A DNA stretch of 45,959 nucleotides. Source: a virus. Below, in pieces: positions 25,731-34,083 of this stretch. A program made the position numbers and the translations under genes. The first letter of the stretch is position 1. The number at the start of each line of letters is the position of its first letter. The notes below the pieces were generated by a model, which was not told where the DNA came from, searched no databases, and saw only the letters and a list, made by a program, of their open reading frames with translations. The stretch covers positions 1 through 45,959 of IMG/VR virus record IMGVR_UViG_3300034198_004611. One strand, given 5' to 3'.

Positions 25731-26203
25731 CCACTATTGGAACAGAAGGGTTAGAACTAATCAAACAAAAAGAAGGCTTTGAGGCTAGTCCTTATTTATG
25801 CTCAGCTAAAGTACCAACTATAGGTTATGGCGCAACGTACTATCCTAAAGACTACAGTGTTGTAGCTTTAAGAGGTAAAAGAGTAACAATGCAAGACCCT
25901 GCAATTTCAGAAGCAGCAGCATGTCTTTTGCTTAAGAGTATGCTAAAATCTTATGAACAAGGAGTAAACAGTTTTACTAGAGATGACATTAATCAAAATC
26001 AGTTTGACGCCTTAACTTCTTTTGCGTACAACATAGGTACTGGAGGGTTAAAAGGTTCTAACTTACTTAAAAAAGTAAATAAGAATCCTAACGACTCTAC
26101 TATTAGAGCAGAGTTTTTAAAGTGGGTTTACGCTAATGGTAAACTTTTAAAAGGCTTGATGATTAGACGAACTCAAGAAGCTGACTTGTACTTTAAAAAA
26201 TAA
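25706..26203 (+). CDS. Endolysin, GH24 (T4-type) lysozyme
   Basis: 165 residues. The catalytic pattern E-8aa-C-5aa-T of phage lysozymes is visible: E23 in KQKEGFE, C32 in YLCSAK and T38 in PTIGYGAT. Later family motifs are also present: NQFDALTSFAYNIGTGGLKG and the C-terminal LKWVYANGKLLKGLMIRRTQEADL. It hydrolyses the peptidoglycan glycan strand. The length is typical for the family. There is no signal peptide or SAR segment, so it needs a holin to reach the periplasm. Cys instead of Asp at the second catalytic position is a known variant. It is the last gene of the plus-strand block and is followed by a terminator. GTTTTAAAATG forms its start region. Confidence 0.9.
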   Translation: MDKSIKVITTIGTEGLELIKQKEGFEASPYLCSAKVPTIGYGATYYPKDYSVVALRGKRVTMQDPAISEAAACLLLKSMLKSYEQGVNSFTRDDINQNQFDALTSFAYNIGTGGLKGSNLLKKVNKNPNDSTIRAEFLKWVYANGKLLKGLMIRRTQEADLYFKK

Positions 26204-26219
26204 AAGGCCTTAAGAAAAT

Positions 26220-26253
26220 AAAGGGACTCAGCCATTTACAACTGAGTCCCTTT
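26220..26253. terminator. Bidirectional intrinsic terminator between convergent blocks
   Basis: AAAGGGACTCAG (26220-26231) pairs perfectly over 12 bp with CTGAGTCCCTTT (26242-26253) around a 10-nt loop. On the plus strand the hairpin runs into CCCTTTTGTTTTA; on the minus strand it runs into CCCTTTATTTTC. It lies between the lysozyme stop (26203) and the stop of the converging minus-strand gene (26258), so it ends transcription from both blocks. Confidence 0.9.
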
Positions 26254-26257
26254 TGTT

Positions 26258-26782
26258 TTATGTGTGTAATAAATCTACTTCTAAAAAAGTATCTATAGGT
26301 TTGGACAATAATTCTGTCTCTTCCCCTACGTCTAAGTCTAAAAACTCATCCCACAATTCTTTTAGTAAAGGAGATTTGTCTAAAGCTAAAAGTCTTATAT
26401 CAGTTCTTGAAGTTAAACCTACTACTGTTCTGTACATCAATCCACTGTTAGTTCTAATAATAGTTTTAGCTCTTGTAGAAAACTGACTGTACTTACCTTC
26501 TACAAACTTTTCTACATCGCTTTTAAAATTAGGATTAATACTAAATTCTAAGTAAACCTTACCGTTACTGTCTGTGAATTCTTTATGCTTTGGGATTGAA
26601 CCTTGTACTAAAATAGAGTCAAAGACTTCTACGTAAATACCGGTTAAATCTTTTTTTAAGTAAGTGTCTATAAAGTTAAGATCACCACCAAATTTTGATT
26701 TGGATACTCCTGCTAAAGGTAGTATAAAATAGGTACAAAGATTATGTTCGTTTAACTGTGACACCATTTGGGTAAAATCCAT
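26258..26782 (-). CDS. Hypothetical protein, last gene of the minus-strand block
   Basis: 174 residues, not recognised. It looks soluble, mixed alpha/beta, with a central KFGGDLNFIDTYLKKDL segment and an acidic C-terminal helix (LLKELWDEFLDLDVGEETE). No cysteine cluster, signal peptide or nucleotide-binding motif is visible. It begins 24 nt after the 5' nuclease gene, behind AAATTTAAAGT, and ends 5 nt from the terminator hairpin. As the promoter-distal gene of the replication block it may be an accessory to that block, but nothing in the sequence fixes a role. Confidence 0.75.
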   Translation of the reverse strand: MDFTQMVSQLNEHNLCTYFILPLAGVSKSKFGGDLNFIDTYLKKDLTGIYVEVFDSILVQGSIPKHKEFTDSNGKVYLEFSINPNFKSDVEKFVEGKYSQFSTRAKTIIRTNSGLMYRTVVGLTSRTDIRLLALDKSPLLKELWDEFLDLDVGEETELLSKPIDTFLEVDLLHT

Positions 26783-26806
26783 ACTTTAAATTTCTGCCTT
26801 ACGCTA

Positions 26807-27601
26807 TCATGGCATTATTTCGAGACTTTCGGGGTTAGAAAATACTCCAACTGAATGGAGAAATGTGATTTCTTCTTTATAAGTTTCCCAATAAGGATGA
26901 GAAGGCATAAGCATTTTAACAGTGTTAAAAGTCTGATCATAGATTATACTACCATAGTACTCCCCAAAGTACTTAGTGTATTGTTCTTTAACTAGGAAAT
27001 GAAGTTCCATGTCAAAGCAATCTGAATCGGGTAAAACTTTTGAAAATAGTTCTGTTACTTTTTTAGGCCCTAATCCTGGTACTCCTTTTATATTATCGAC
27101 GTCATCACCACATAACATTTGAGTCCAAAAGTTTACAGAAGCTTCATACAAAGAAACTACTTTAACACCTTCAGAAGGTTTTTTGTAGTCAAAATGTAAG
27201 CCTGCAATTTGTTTCATGTCTTTGTCTGGCGAACAGATAATAACTTCGTCTGTTGTATGCAATACAGAGGCTGCTGAAACAATATCATCGGCTTCTAAAT
27301 CTTTTGGAGTTACAAACCCATAAGTCTGTACAAAGTAGTTTTTGATAGTACTTTCCCACTGAGTTACCCAGTCCGGTTTTGAACCTCTGGTACCTTTGTA
27401 AGGAGCATACAAATACTCTTTGTCTCTAAAACTAATTTTAGGTGAGAAACTTCCAAAGTGATGTGTAGCTTGACTTCCTTCCATAATCATTTTGTACATA
27501 GAATCGCATGATTCAAGTACTAAAGATTCTAAGGATTCCTTGTGATTGTAAGCAACAATGTAGACAATACTGTCTGCATCAATTAAAGCTAGTCTTGACA
27601 T
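26807..27601 (-). CDS. FEN/PIN-type 5'-3' exonuclease
   Basis: 264 residues. Family motifs in order: LIDADSIVY (6-14) with metal ligands D8 and D10; the YKGTRG substrate segment (68-73); LEADDIVSA (102-110); SPDKDMKQI (124-132); and the helix-3-turn-helix DNA clamp GDDVDNIKGVPGLGPKKV (165-182). This is the domain seen in the 5' nuclease of DNA polymerase I and in T4 RNase H, which removes RNA primers and flaps at the lagging strand. The family A polymerase in this window has no such domain, so this separate protein likely supplies it. It overlaps the upstream nuclease gene by 13 nt, suggesting coupled translation. Confidence 0.88.
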   Translation of the reverse strand: MSRLALIDADSIVYIVAYNHKESLESLVLESCDSMYKMIMEGSQATHHFGSFSPKISFRDKEYLYAPYKGTRGSKPDWVTQWESTIKNYFVQTYGFVTPKDLEADDIVSAASVLHTTDEVIICSPDKDMKQIAGLHFDYKKPSEGVKVVSLYEASVNFWTQMLCGDDVDNIKGVPGLGPKKVTELFSKVLPDSDCFDMELHFLVKEQYTKYFGEYYGSIIYDQTFNTVKMLMPSHPYWETYKEEITFLHSVGVFSNPESLEIMP

Positions 27602-28023
27602 GCTGAAGTTTGTTGGGTTAATAAAATTTTGTTCTCTCTTTTTAATTCCTCCAATTGCTTAACCATTTGAAAAAAGTCATGTTGGTACATAAAAGCATAC
27701 CTTTCTTTTACTAAAAACTTACTTCCGGTTTTAGCTTTTTCTGTTTTCTTATGAAGAACTACATTAATTAACCCTGGAGTTACTGGAATTTCTCCTAGAA
27801 TCTTCTGATAAGGTATTGCACCTACCATACATTTAGCTTGTACATTGTAAGGAAGTCTACCTTGTATTGACTCATCAGTATTAGCTAAATCAATCTTTTG
27901 TGCATCTCTTGTTCTGTTACAAGCCCTTGATGTGGCCACATCTGTAAATCCAATTTCTCTAAAAATGGTTACTAATTCTCTTTCGTAAGAATGGCCAACT
28001 GCTGTATTTCTTGGTTTGCTCAT
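27589..28023 (-). CDS. PD-(D/E)XK nuclease, Holliday-junction-resolvase-like
   Basis: The ATG at 28023 (MSKPRNTAVGHSYERE) is preferred over an upstream TTG at 28041, giving 144 residues. The fold signature is visible: GHSYERELVTIFREIGF helix with E14/E16, KIDLA with D45, and NVQAKCM with Q62 and K64, the (E)...D...QxK arrangement of archaeal Hjc and phage resolvase-like nucleases. The C-terminal half is helical and ends in a charged coil (QLEELKRENKILL). It would cut branched DNA during recombination-dependent replication or before packaging, or act as a recombination exonuclease. It lies in the replication block next to a 5' nuclease. The nuclease fold is fairly sure; the exact substrate is not. 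Confidence 0.75.
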   Translation of the reverse strand: MSKPRNTAVGHSYERELVTIFREIGFTDVATSRACNRTRDAQKIDLANTDESIQGRLPYNVQAKCMVGAIPYQKILGEIPVTPGLINVVLHKKTEKAKTGSKFLVKERYAFMYQHDFFQMVKQLEELKRENKILLTQQTSACQD

Positions 28024-28033
28024 GTATAGTTTT

Positions 28034-28067
28034 AAAAACAAAGGTACAAAGTTTCCTCTGTACCTTT
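28034..28067 (-). terminator. Intrinsic terminator after the rIIB-like gene, overlapping a TACCTTTG box
   Basis: On the minus strand AAAGGTACA (28067-28059) pairs over 9 bp with TGTACCTTT (28048-28040) around a 10-nt loop, followed by G and TTTTT (28038-28034). It lies 18 nt downstream of the rIIB-like stop at 28085. The 3' arm also contains TACCTTTG (28046-28039), followed by TTTTTAAAACTATAC and the ATG of the nuclease gene at 28023, so the site may combine a terminator with a promoter. No clear -33 TTG is seen. Confidence 0.6.
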
Positions 28068-28084
28068 ATGTTTGAATTAAAAAA

Positions 28085-29233
28085 TTAAGCTAACGACTCA
28101 AGATCTTCAATAGAACTATTAGAAGCGTCGATAACTTCTGAAAGTAAAGAAGCATACTCAGCGTTGCCTAGTTTAGCGTACTCACTACTGTGATAGATAC
28201 CTTTGTTTGGTCCAGCAAAACTAGAATGTACAAAATATCTACGTACAGTCATTGCACCATCTTGATTGTCAGTAGCATTTACTGTATGAATGTCTGAAGG
28301 ATCTACAAAGATGTTGTGAGTTACAGTACCTTCTGTTTGGTAGTTTCTGATGTAGTTTAAACCACCACAATGTAACCCTGGTCCCATTGGAGGTCCAACT
28401 TTATCCCAAGAATCTAACTCATGACGACAACCTACACGAATAAAGTGACCTTCAGAATTATGACCATTACCAATACAAGCAAAAGCGTCTCCACTTGTAC
28501 CTTGTATAGCTGGTTCAAATAATCTGTCCTCTGCGTAGTCTGGAGTGTCATAAGTAATTAATCCAGTATCAGGATCAACATTCATGTTGTATCTAGCTAC
28601 TACTTTTACACCACTCTGGTCATCTTCTGCTATGTACTTAGTAGTAATCTCTCTAGAAACTTTGTAGCAAACTAAAAGACCTTCTTGAGTAATAGCTACC
28701 TGGGTTGTTGTAGCTTTTTTCTCAGCAATTTCTCTTGAAAAGCCTTGAGTTTCTATTAAGTTTTCCACAATGTTTTCATCAATGTACAAAGCTGAAATGT
28801 AGTTTGCAAAAGATTTTGCTCTTTCTTCGCTATAAGCAGGTCTGCCTTTTGCAGGGCGTAGGTAACGTCCCCAACATTTTACTAACGGCTCAATGTCAAT
28901 ACCTTTCTCAACTGATGTCAAAAGTTTGTCAACAAACACTTGTGGTAAAGGAGTGTTGGAAACTTTATGTCCTAGTTTAAGGTAGTACTTACCTGTCTTT
29001 GGATTTACATAGATGTGAGGTGAAGCTGTTTCTACCTGTTCTTTGTAAGTCTCTTTTGTGTACGGTGTAAACTTTTCTACAAGTGCTTTCATTTCATCTT
29101 GTGTAGCTACTGTTCCCGCTTCCTCAGCAATCTGTTTCATGAGATGGTAATTTTCTTCATGAAATGTTACGCTGTAAGGTACGCCATTCACTGTACCAGT
29201 GATTTGGTCTTCGATACGATTTACTGTAATCAT
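28085..29233 (-). CDS. rIIB-like protein
   Basis: 382 residues, longer than T4 RIIB (312). Residues about 95-192 show the RIIB pattern: PLPQVFVDKLLTSV, PLVKCWGRYLRPAKGRPAYS, a helical stretch, and the closing ITQEGLLVCYKVSREI (181-196), like the ITxDGxFLAYKKV segment of the family. The C-terminal half contains conserved-looking GCRHELDSWDK and GPGLHCGGLNYI with several His and Cys, possibly a metal site. It lies directly downstream of the rIIA-like gene (21 nt), as rIIA and rIIB do in T4 and in many crAss-like phages. RII proteins act at the membrane and in exclusion by other phages, but their biochemistry is unsettled. The assignment rests on motif plus gene pairing. Confidence 0.65.
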   Translation of the reverse strand: MITVNRIEDQITGTVNGVPYSVTFHEENYHLMKQIAEEAGTVATQDEMKALVEKFTPYTKETYKEQVETASPHIYVNPKTGKYYLKLGHKVSNTPLPQVFVDKLLTSVEKGIDIEPLVKCWGRYLRPAKGRPAYSEERAKSFANYISALYIDENIVENLIETQGFSREIAEKKATTTQVAITQEGLLVCYKVSREITTKYIAEDDQSGVKVVARYNMNVDPDTGLITYDTPDYAEDRLFEPAIQGTSGDAFACIGNGHNSEGHFIRVGCRHELDSWDKVGPPMGPGLHCGGLNYIRNYQTEGTVTHNIFVDPSDIHTVNATDNQDGAMTVRRYFVHSSFAGPNKGIYHSSEYAKLGNAEYASLLSEVIDASNSSIEDLESLA

Positions 29234-29254
29234 TCTTTATGGGTTTTAAAAATA

Positions 29255-32023
29255 CTAAGTTAAGTTTTTTGTCTCTAAGTACGAAATAATAGAGAAGTGT
29301 AAGTCAGAAGGTATTGAATAATTTTTACGATTCTTATACGGATTGTAGTCTGCAAGTACATCTTCTACTGCAGAATAGCCGGTTAAGAATGGAATAAAGT
29401 TAAGCATACTTTTAACAGACGCAGACCATTCAATTAGATTGTCCAAAGATTCTAACAAAGTTAAGTCAACTGCATAACCATCTGTAACTGTATCAGAACG
29501 CCACATTTCTAAAGCTAAAGTAGCAATGTCTTCTGGGTTAGTATTACTTTTTACAAAGGTTTGAAATTGTTGAACTTTGTCAAGATGGTTTACCATTGTT
29601 GTGTAAGCCGGACTGTTTTCTTCTGATATTTTACCTAGATTTTTTAAATCTGTAAAATGAGTTTTTGTGTACTCTACAAGTTTTCTATACTCGTCTTGTT
29701 TTTCAGGTACTAGACTAAAGTTGTAAAGGAAAGCTACTTGATTAAGCTTTGCAGCCAATTGTCTAGCAGTGTTCCACTGGATTAAAATGTTACTCATTGT
29801 AATGGTTCCGTTGTTAAGTTGTGCAAAGAATTTGTTGATGTGCTTGAAGTCTTTAAAGTACTTACTAGAAGACTGTGAAACTTTAAGAATACGAATGTCA
29901 TTATTCTTAAAATAATGAGCGCATCTAAAAGCTTCAGAACAGCTTACTCCATAAGACTGAAGCAAATCATAATCATTGTACATAAAACCTGAGTTGTACG
30001 TTTCAGCATTAGCTCTTGGAAACACAACAGACTCTTGTCTTGTATCTCTAGTAAGTAACGCAACAAATTCTAAAGTTTTAATGTCAACTTCATTACCGTA
30101 GTAAATTTCTGCTACATTCCAGTTGTTAATTTCTGCAATTGGTACTTCTAGTTTTTGCCATTCATAAAGTCTTGAATCATAAGCATTATTGTTGTCATTA
30201 ACTGTGTTAGAATAATAGCTTGAATTAATTCCACTAACTGTTACTTTAGATCTTGGAGTATTTACAATTAGCTTGCCTTCTAGTTTTCTACGCTCGTCTT
30301 TAGACAAATTAGCTGCTTTTAATTCTTCTTCAGACAAAGTTTCTGTTTCTTGATCTTCTTCTTCTTCTACATCTGTACCTTTAAAGTCTTCTGGAATTAT
30401 AATATCTTCGTAAACCAAAGGTATACTAGATTTTAAAAGCTCTGCCCAAATTAGTTCTGTACTACTTACTTTTGCGTCAAACTCTTGTTGAGTTAATACT
30501 AATTTACCTCCAGATACAAGTTCAAAGTCAGTTTGCTTTGCATCTTTTATCCCGTTTTCTAAGCTAAGCCAAAAAGGTTTGTCAATTACAAGTAATTGAT
30601 TGTACAAAGATAATAAGTACTTGTCCTTACGATTAGAAGTAGTAGAAGACTTTATTACAACAGTAGTTTGCGAAAAGTCCCACATAGATTTAGCATCTAT
30701 TCGTTTTATTTTTGTCTTTACTTTGTTACGCTCTCTAGTAGTTTCGTACTGTATCTTACGTATTCTAAAATAGTCAAATATAGTAGAGGTTAATCTAATT
30801 TCGGTTTGCCCAAAGTAAGGACTAACTTGGGTAATATCAATAATTTGAGACAGTCTTCCAAGTACTGAATTACGGTCTAGAGAAGAACTAATTGAAGCAC
30901 ATTTTCTAATCCAGTTAACAATATCTGTTTCAGTACTAAGTTCTTTTTGTACTAAAGCAGTAGCTGAAACTTGAGTGTCTTTAAATCTTCTAAGAATCAT
31001 TGCTTTAGTTTGCTCTGACCATACAAGAGATTCTCTAGAAGGAGTTACCTCTACATCTTCAGGTTGTACTTTAATACCAATGTTACCATTTTTGTTTTCT
31101 AATTCTAACTCAGAAAAGTTGATAAAGCCGTAGTTTACTCTGTTAATTAGAATGTGAGGCTTATCATAATACCTGTTATCTGACAACAAAATGAAGTCAT
31201 CTTCATAAAGTATTGTAGACTTAACAGGTATCTGAGTATTAGATTGTGGTGTTGCTACAGTAAATACAATGTTGTCAAAGTAAGTCAGTTGGCTTTTTAC
31301 AGCATCCTCATACTCTGACCTGTGATGTTTCTTAGCATCAATAGTAATTGTTACACCATTGTACTCTGTGGTAGTTTCAGCATACAAAGAAATGCCTCCC
31401 ATTTTAAACTCAGTGTTTTCTGTACCGGCTTCAAGGTTCATCTTTGGAATGATACTTTCTACTTTACCATTGTACACCATAAATCTAAACAAAAAGCCAT
31501 TGTATCTACTTTCTACAGTGTAGTGTGGATTAATAGACAAAGGAGCTTTATTACCTAAGCCAAATTTACCTAAAGGTAGTTTACTCAAACGTTTAGTAGA
31601 ATAGCCTAAGTTAAAGTACTTCTCTAGTCTGTATTGACCTAAGCCAACACCGTGGTCTTTAATGGTTACAAAATCTTTTTCTAAATCAGAATTAGAATGG
31701 TATGTAATGTACACATTTGGATCTGTAGAAAACCATTTTAAATCATAATAGCTAGGGTCAAACTTACTGTCTTTGTACATGTCACCTTCCATATCTACAA
31801 AGTAGTCTTCTACTTTTGCTTTTCCAGTGAGAATTTCACGAGCTACTTCTCTTTCTTTTATAGAGTCAATACCATTAGACGTTATTTCTCTAATAGAAGA
31901 CCTAATTGGAAATTGATATTGGTAACGTTGTAAGATTTCCATCATTAAAGACATTGCGCCTTCATCGATTTGTTTCTTAAAGCCACCTTCAATCTCAGTT
32001 TGAGACTGTTGTAATATAGCCAT
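29255..32023 (-). CDS. rIIA-like GHKL ATPase
   Basis: 922 residues, longer than T4 RIIA (725). The N-terminal ATPase has the three GHKL boxes: REITSNGIDS (45-54) with E46 and N50, IKDHGVGLG (121-129), and GKFGLGNKAPLS (152-163). This is the histidine-kinase/gyrase-B/Hsp90/MutL-type ATP site. The remaining 700 residues are mixed, with a strongly acidic linker (DVEEEEDQETETLSEEE) before a central domain. Paired with the rIIB-like gene just downstream. The gene shares its first base with the last base of the upstream stop (TAATG). In T4, RIIA and RIIB are early proteins tied to lambda Rex exclusion, so a role in surviving abortive infection is plausible here. Confidence 0.8.
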   Translation of the reverse strand: MAILQQSQTEIEGGFKKQIDEGAMSLMMEILQRYQYQFPIRSSIREITSNGIDSIKEREVAREILTGKAKVEDYFVDMEGDMYKDSKFDPSYYDLKWFSTDPNVYITYHSNSDLEKDFVTIKDHGVGLGQYRLEKYFNLGYSTKRLSKLPLGKFGLGNKAPLSINPHYTVESRYNGFLFRFMVYNGKVESIIPKMNLEAGTENTEFKMGGISLYAETTTEYNGVTITIDAKKHHRSEYEDAVKSQLTYFDNIVFTVATPQSNTQIPVKSTILYEDDFILLSDNRYYDKPHILINRVNYGFINFSELELENKNGNIGIKVQPEDVEVTPSRESLVWSEQTKAMILRRFKDTQVSATALVQKELSTETDIVNWIRKCASISSSLDRNSVLGRLSQIIDITQVSPYFGQTEIRLTSTIFDYFRIRKIQYETTRERNKVKTKIKRIDAKSMWDFSQTTVVIKSSTTSNRKDKYLLSLYNQLLVIDKPFWLSLENGIKDAKQTDFELVSGGKLVLTQQEFDAKVSSTELIWAELLKSSIPLVYEDIIIPEDFKGTDVEEEEDQETETLSEEELKAANLSKDERRKLEGKLIVNTPRSKVTVSGINSSYYSNTVNDNNNAYDSRLYEWQKLEVPIAEINNWNVAEIYYGNEVDIKTLEFVALLTRDTRQESVVFPRANAETYNSGFMYNDYDLLQSYGVSCSEAFRCAHYFKNNDIRILKVSQSSSKYFKDFKHINKFFAQLNNGTITMSNILIQWNTARQLAAKLNQVAFLYNFSLVPEKQDEYRKLVEYTKTHFTDLKNLGKISEENSPAYTTMVNHLDKVQQFQTFVKSNTNPEDIATLALEMWRSDTVTDGYAVDLTLLESLDNLIEWSASVKSMLNFIPFLTGYSAVEDVLADYNPYKNRKNYSIPSDLHFSIISYLETKNLT

Positions 32024-32268
32024 TAGTTTAAAAGTTTAGTTTTTATAAAAAAGTCATCTCTAGTGACTGCATGTCTTTTTCCATCTCTAAAGATGAGGAC
32101 TACTTGTGGTATAGCCTTAGAAGTATCTAAAGCTAATCTGTCAAGTATACCTGTTTTCTCTTGGTCTCCATATTTAGGAGTACTAAAAGAAAGGGAGATT
32201 ACTTTACCATTGTAAAGCTTCTCCAATATTTGCTCAGTTTCTGAGACTTTTTCCCAATCTAAAGTCAT
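32023..32268 (-). CDS. Small hypothetical protein
   Basis: 81 residues, acidic N-terminal helix followed by beta strands (KVISLSFSTPKYGD, AIPQVVLIFRDGKRHAVTRDD). No motif recognised. It is wedged between the primase gene (4-nt ATGA-type overlap upstream) and the rIIA-like gene (1-nt TAATG overlap downstream), so it is almost certainly translated with them. The beta-barrel-like pattern of the second half could suit a small nucleic-acid or protein-binding domain, but that is only an impression. Confidence 0.7.
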   Translation of the reverse strand: MTLDWEKVSETEQILEKLYNGKVISLSFSTPKYGDQEKTGILDRLALDTSKAIPQVVLIFRDGKRHAVTRDDFFIKTKLLN

Positions 32269-33206
32269 AATAAATCAAGTATTAATTCTTTTGTCTTTTC
32301 AGGGCCAAAGATTGCACAATAATCTGTGGGATCTTTCACACCTGTAAGTAACGGTATTTGAATATGGTCAAAAGGATACAGATGTTCGCTTGTTTTTCCA
32401 TCATTGTCAAACAATGTAACCACACGTTTGTATCTTTTCTGAACGTACTCTATTAATTGTGGATTTGGTACATGATTCTCACCTTTTGGTGCAATACTTT
32501 CAAACCCTAAACTTCTTAAATGGATTACATCTTTCATAGCTTTCGTAATAATTAGCAAGTCTGAACTCTCTAATTGTTGAAAACCAGGTATACAAGAATC
32601 CGTCCAGTTGTTTGTAAAGTATTTAGGTGATGGACAGTATAGTTGGTACTTGTCATAAATTCTGTAAGCATACATTTTTCTTGGAAAGTATGGGTCTTCT
32701 TGATCGTCATAAAGATAATAGTAGTCTACAGCAGTTGTATTGTACCTAGTTAATAAATCAGGTGTAATATTGTATTGCTGCCAATAAACTATGTCTTCTT
32801 TAGACCAAGCTTTGCTTTTAACTCTAATACTAGAAGGTGGTTTTATTTTTGGTACTTTTTGAATGTGTTTAGCTAGCTCAAAGTTTCCTTCTACTAACTG
32901 AAAATCACACGCAACTTTAACCATAGCTTCTAGTCTTGTTTCCAACCCATATAAATTTCTTATCAAGTCAAACACATCTCCATGATTTGGAGCAGGAAGT
33001 GCATTGTCTTTCCACAAATATTCGTGTGGAAGATTACCTCCATAGCTTCTTACAAACATTCCAAATGAAGGTCTTAAGTCGCCTTCTCTTAAAGGAGAAG
33101 AATACTTAGCTTTCACTACGGGTTCAAACCCTAAATAAAAAGAATAGAGCGAGTACTCATCGACTCGCTCTAAAATTTCTACTTCTGTTAAATCTGCTAA
33201 ATCCAT
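32265..33206 (-). CDS. DnaG-like DNA primase, no zinc finger
   Basis: 313 residues. SSPLREGDLRPSFGMFV (36-52) and HGDVFDLIRNLYG (75-87) match the degenerate zinc-finger-like entry domain of phage primases, but the metal cysteines are absent. The TOPRIM fold follows: LLIITKAMKDVIHLRSLGF (217-235) and APKGEN, then TLFDNDGKT (264-272) with the metal aspartates. In canonical TOPRIM primases the first motif carries a glutamate (EGxxD); here it reads TKAMKD, with D226 kept. The enzyme would make RNA primers for the DnaB-like helicase and the family A polymerase in the same operon. Overlap of 4 nt with the next gene. The assignment is good; the changed motif makes the mechanism less certain. Confidence 0.8.
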   Translation of the reverse strand: MDLADLTEVEILERVDEYSLYSFYLGFEPVVKAKYSSPLREGDLRPSFGMFVRSYGGNLPHEYLWKDNALPAPNHGDVFDLIRNLYGLETRLEAMVKVACDFQLVEGNFELAKHIQKVPKIKPPSSIRVKSKAWSKEDIVYWQQYNITPDLLTRYNTTAVDYYYLYDDQEDPYFPRKMYAYRIYDKYQLYCPSPKYFTNNWTDSCIPGFQQLESSDLLIITKAMKDVIHLRSLGFESIAPKGENHVPNPQLIEYVQKRYKRVVTLFDNDGKTSEHLYPFDHIQIPLLTGVKDPTDYCAIFGPEKTKELILDLL

Positions 33207-33227
33207 TTAGAAGTATTTCTTTTTGTG

Positions 33228-34076
33228 TTAAACAATTGGTGGTGGAGTTGTCGGCGTAGTGTCAACATCAATACCAACTGCAGGAGCATTGCCCATTGCT
33301 GTAGTATTTAAGTTTAACGCTGCAGACAAATCAACCTGTGGAGCATTACTATCTCCAAACAAAGAAGCAATTTCAGGAGTTGCTTGAGAAACAGAATCTG
33401 TTCCTCCAACTTCTGTATCACTGTCTAATCCGTTTGTGATTTCGTACTTAGTAAACGCTAACTTACTAGCTGCTTTAGGTACTACCATCATCTCTACAAA
33501 AGGATACTCATTGATGAACTTATCTCTAAACGAAGGAAAAGCTTTTGCTTTACTTTGTCTTTTCAATAGTACACGTAATGGGAATTCCGCTTTGTTAAAG
33601 AACGGTGTTACCATTTCTACAAATTGTCTGCCTAAGTTAAGTGTGATGTTAACTAACACTTGCTCGTCTAAAAGACAAGTCATGTTGTTTCTATCTAACG
33701 GAGGCATTCCTTTAAATCTGTCAAACTTAACTTCACCAACAGTCAAATACATCTTAGCCCACATAGCAAACATGTTTTGCATTTCTTGTGTAGCTTTGAA
33801 TGATTCTTCTACTCTTTGGCTTATTGTTTTAGGCGTACCGTTTGCACCTTTTTCGTCAGGTACTCTTAAAGGCCACACTTTAATTGTACGACCATTACTA
33901 GATGAAGTAACAATCATCCCGTTTGCGTCGAACTTCTCGTCAAGAAAAGCTAATTCGTCAGTACTACCTTCAGATACTCCCTCAGCTAGAGTGAAGTCTA
34001 CGGTGTACTTTCCTTCTTTTTCTACGACTTCAGCTTTACGAAGGATTACACCTTCATTAATTCCTATTTTAATCAT
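33228..34076 (-). CDS. Conserved-type early protein with disordered tail; candidate ssDNA-binding protein
   Basis: 282 residues. Residues 1-215 look globular with alternating strands and helices (FTLAEGV, RTIKVWPLRVPD, MFAMWAKMYLTVGEVKFDRFKG). The last 65 are low-complexity, rich in Asp, Thr, Pro and Ala, and include APQVDLSAAL (245-254), ending in TTPTTPPPIV. A folded domain with a flexible tail, placed between the primase and the Sak4-like recombination ATPase, is compatible with a single-stranded DNA-binding or annealing partner, but no OB-fold signature is clear. It starts behind a 21-nt motif that is also found upstream of a late gene at 22241. Function is unproven. Confidence 0.75.
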   Translation of the reverse strand: MIKIGINEGVILRKAEVVEKEGKYTVDFTLAEGVSEGSTDELAFLDEKFDANGMIVTSSSNGRTIKVWPLRVPDEKGANGTPKTISQRVEESFKATQEMQNMFAMWAKMYLTVGEVKFDRFKGMPPLDRNNMTCLLDEQVLVNITLNLGRQFVEMVTPFFNKAEFPLRVLLKRQSKAKAFPSFRDKFINEYPFVEMMVVPKAASKLAFTKYEITNGLDSDTEVGGTDSVSQATPEIASLFGDSNAPQVDLSAALNLNTTAMGNAPAVGIDVDTTPTTPPPIV

Positions 34077-34083
34077 ATTTTAA

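Noticed and set aside
28761-28769. TTTTCCACA as a DnaA box for the phage DnaA-domain protein
   Set aside because: A single near-match inside the rIIB-like coding region with no cluster or AT-rich unwinding element beside it; expected by chance.
33436-34083. Plus-strand frame of 215 codons
   Set aside because: Fully antisense to the 282-residue early gene. Its translation looks like a shadow (Ser/Leu/Thr-rich), and the block is otherwise all minus strand.
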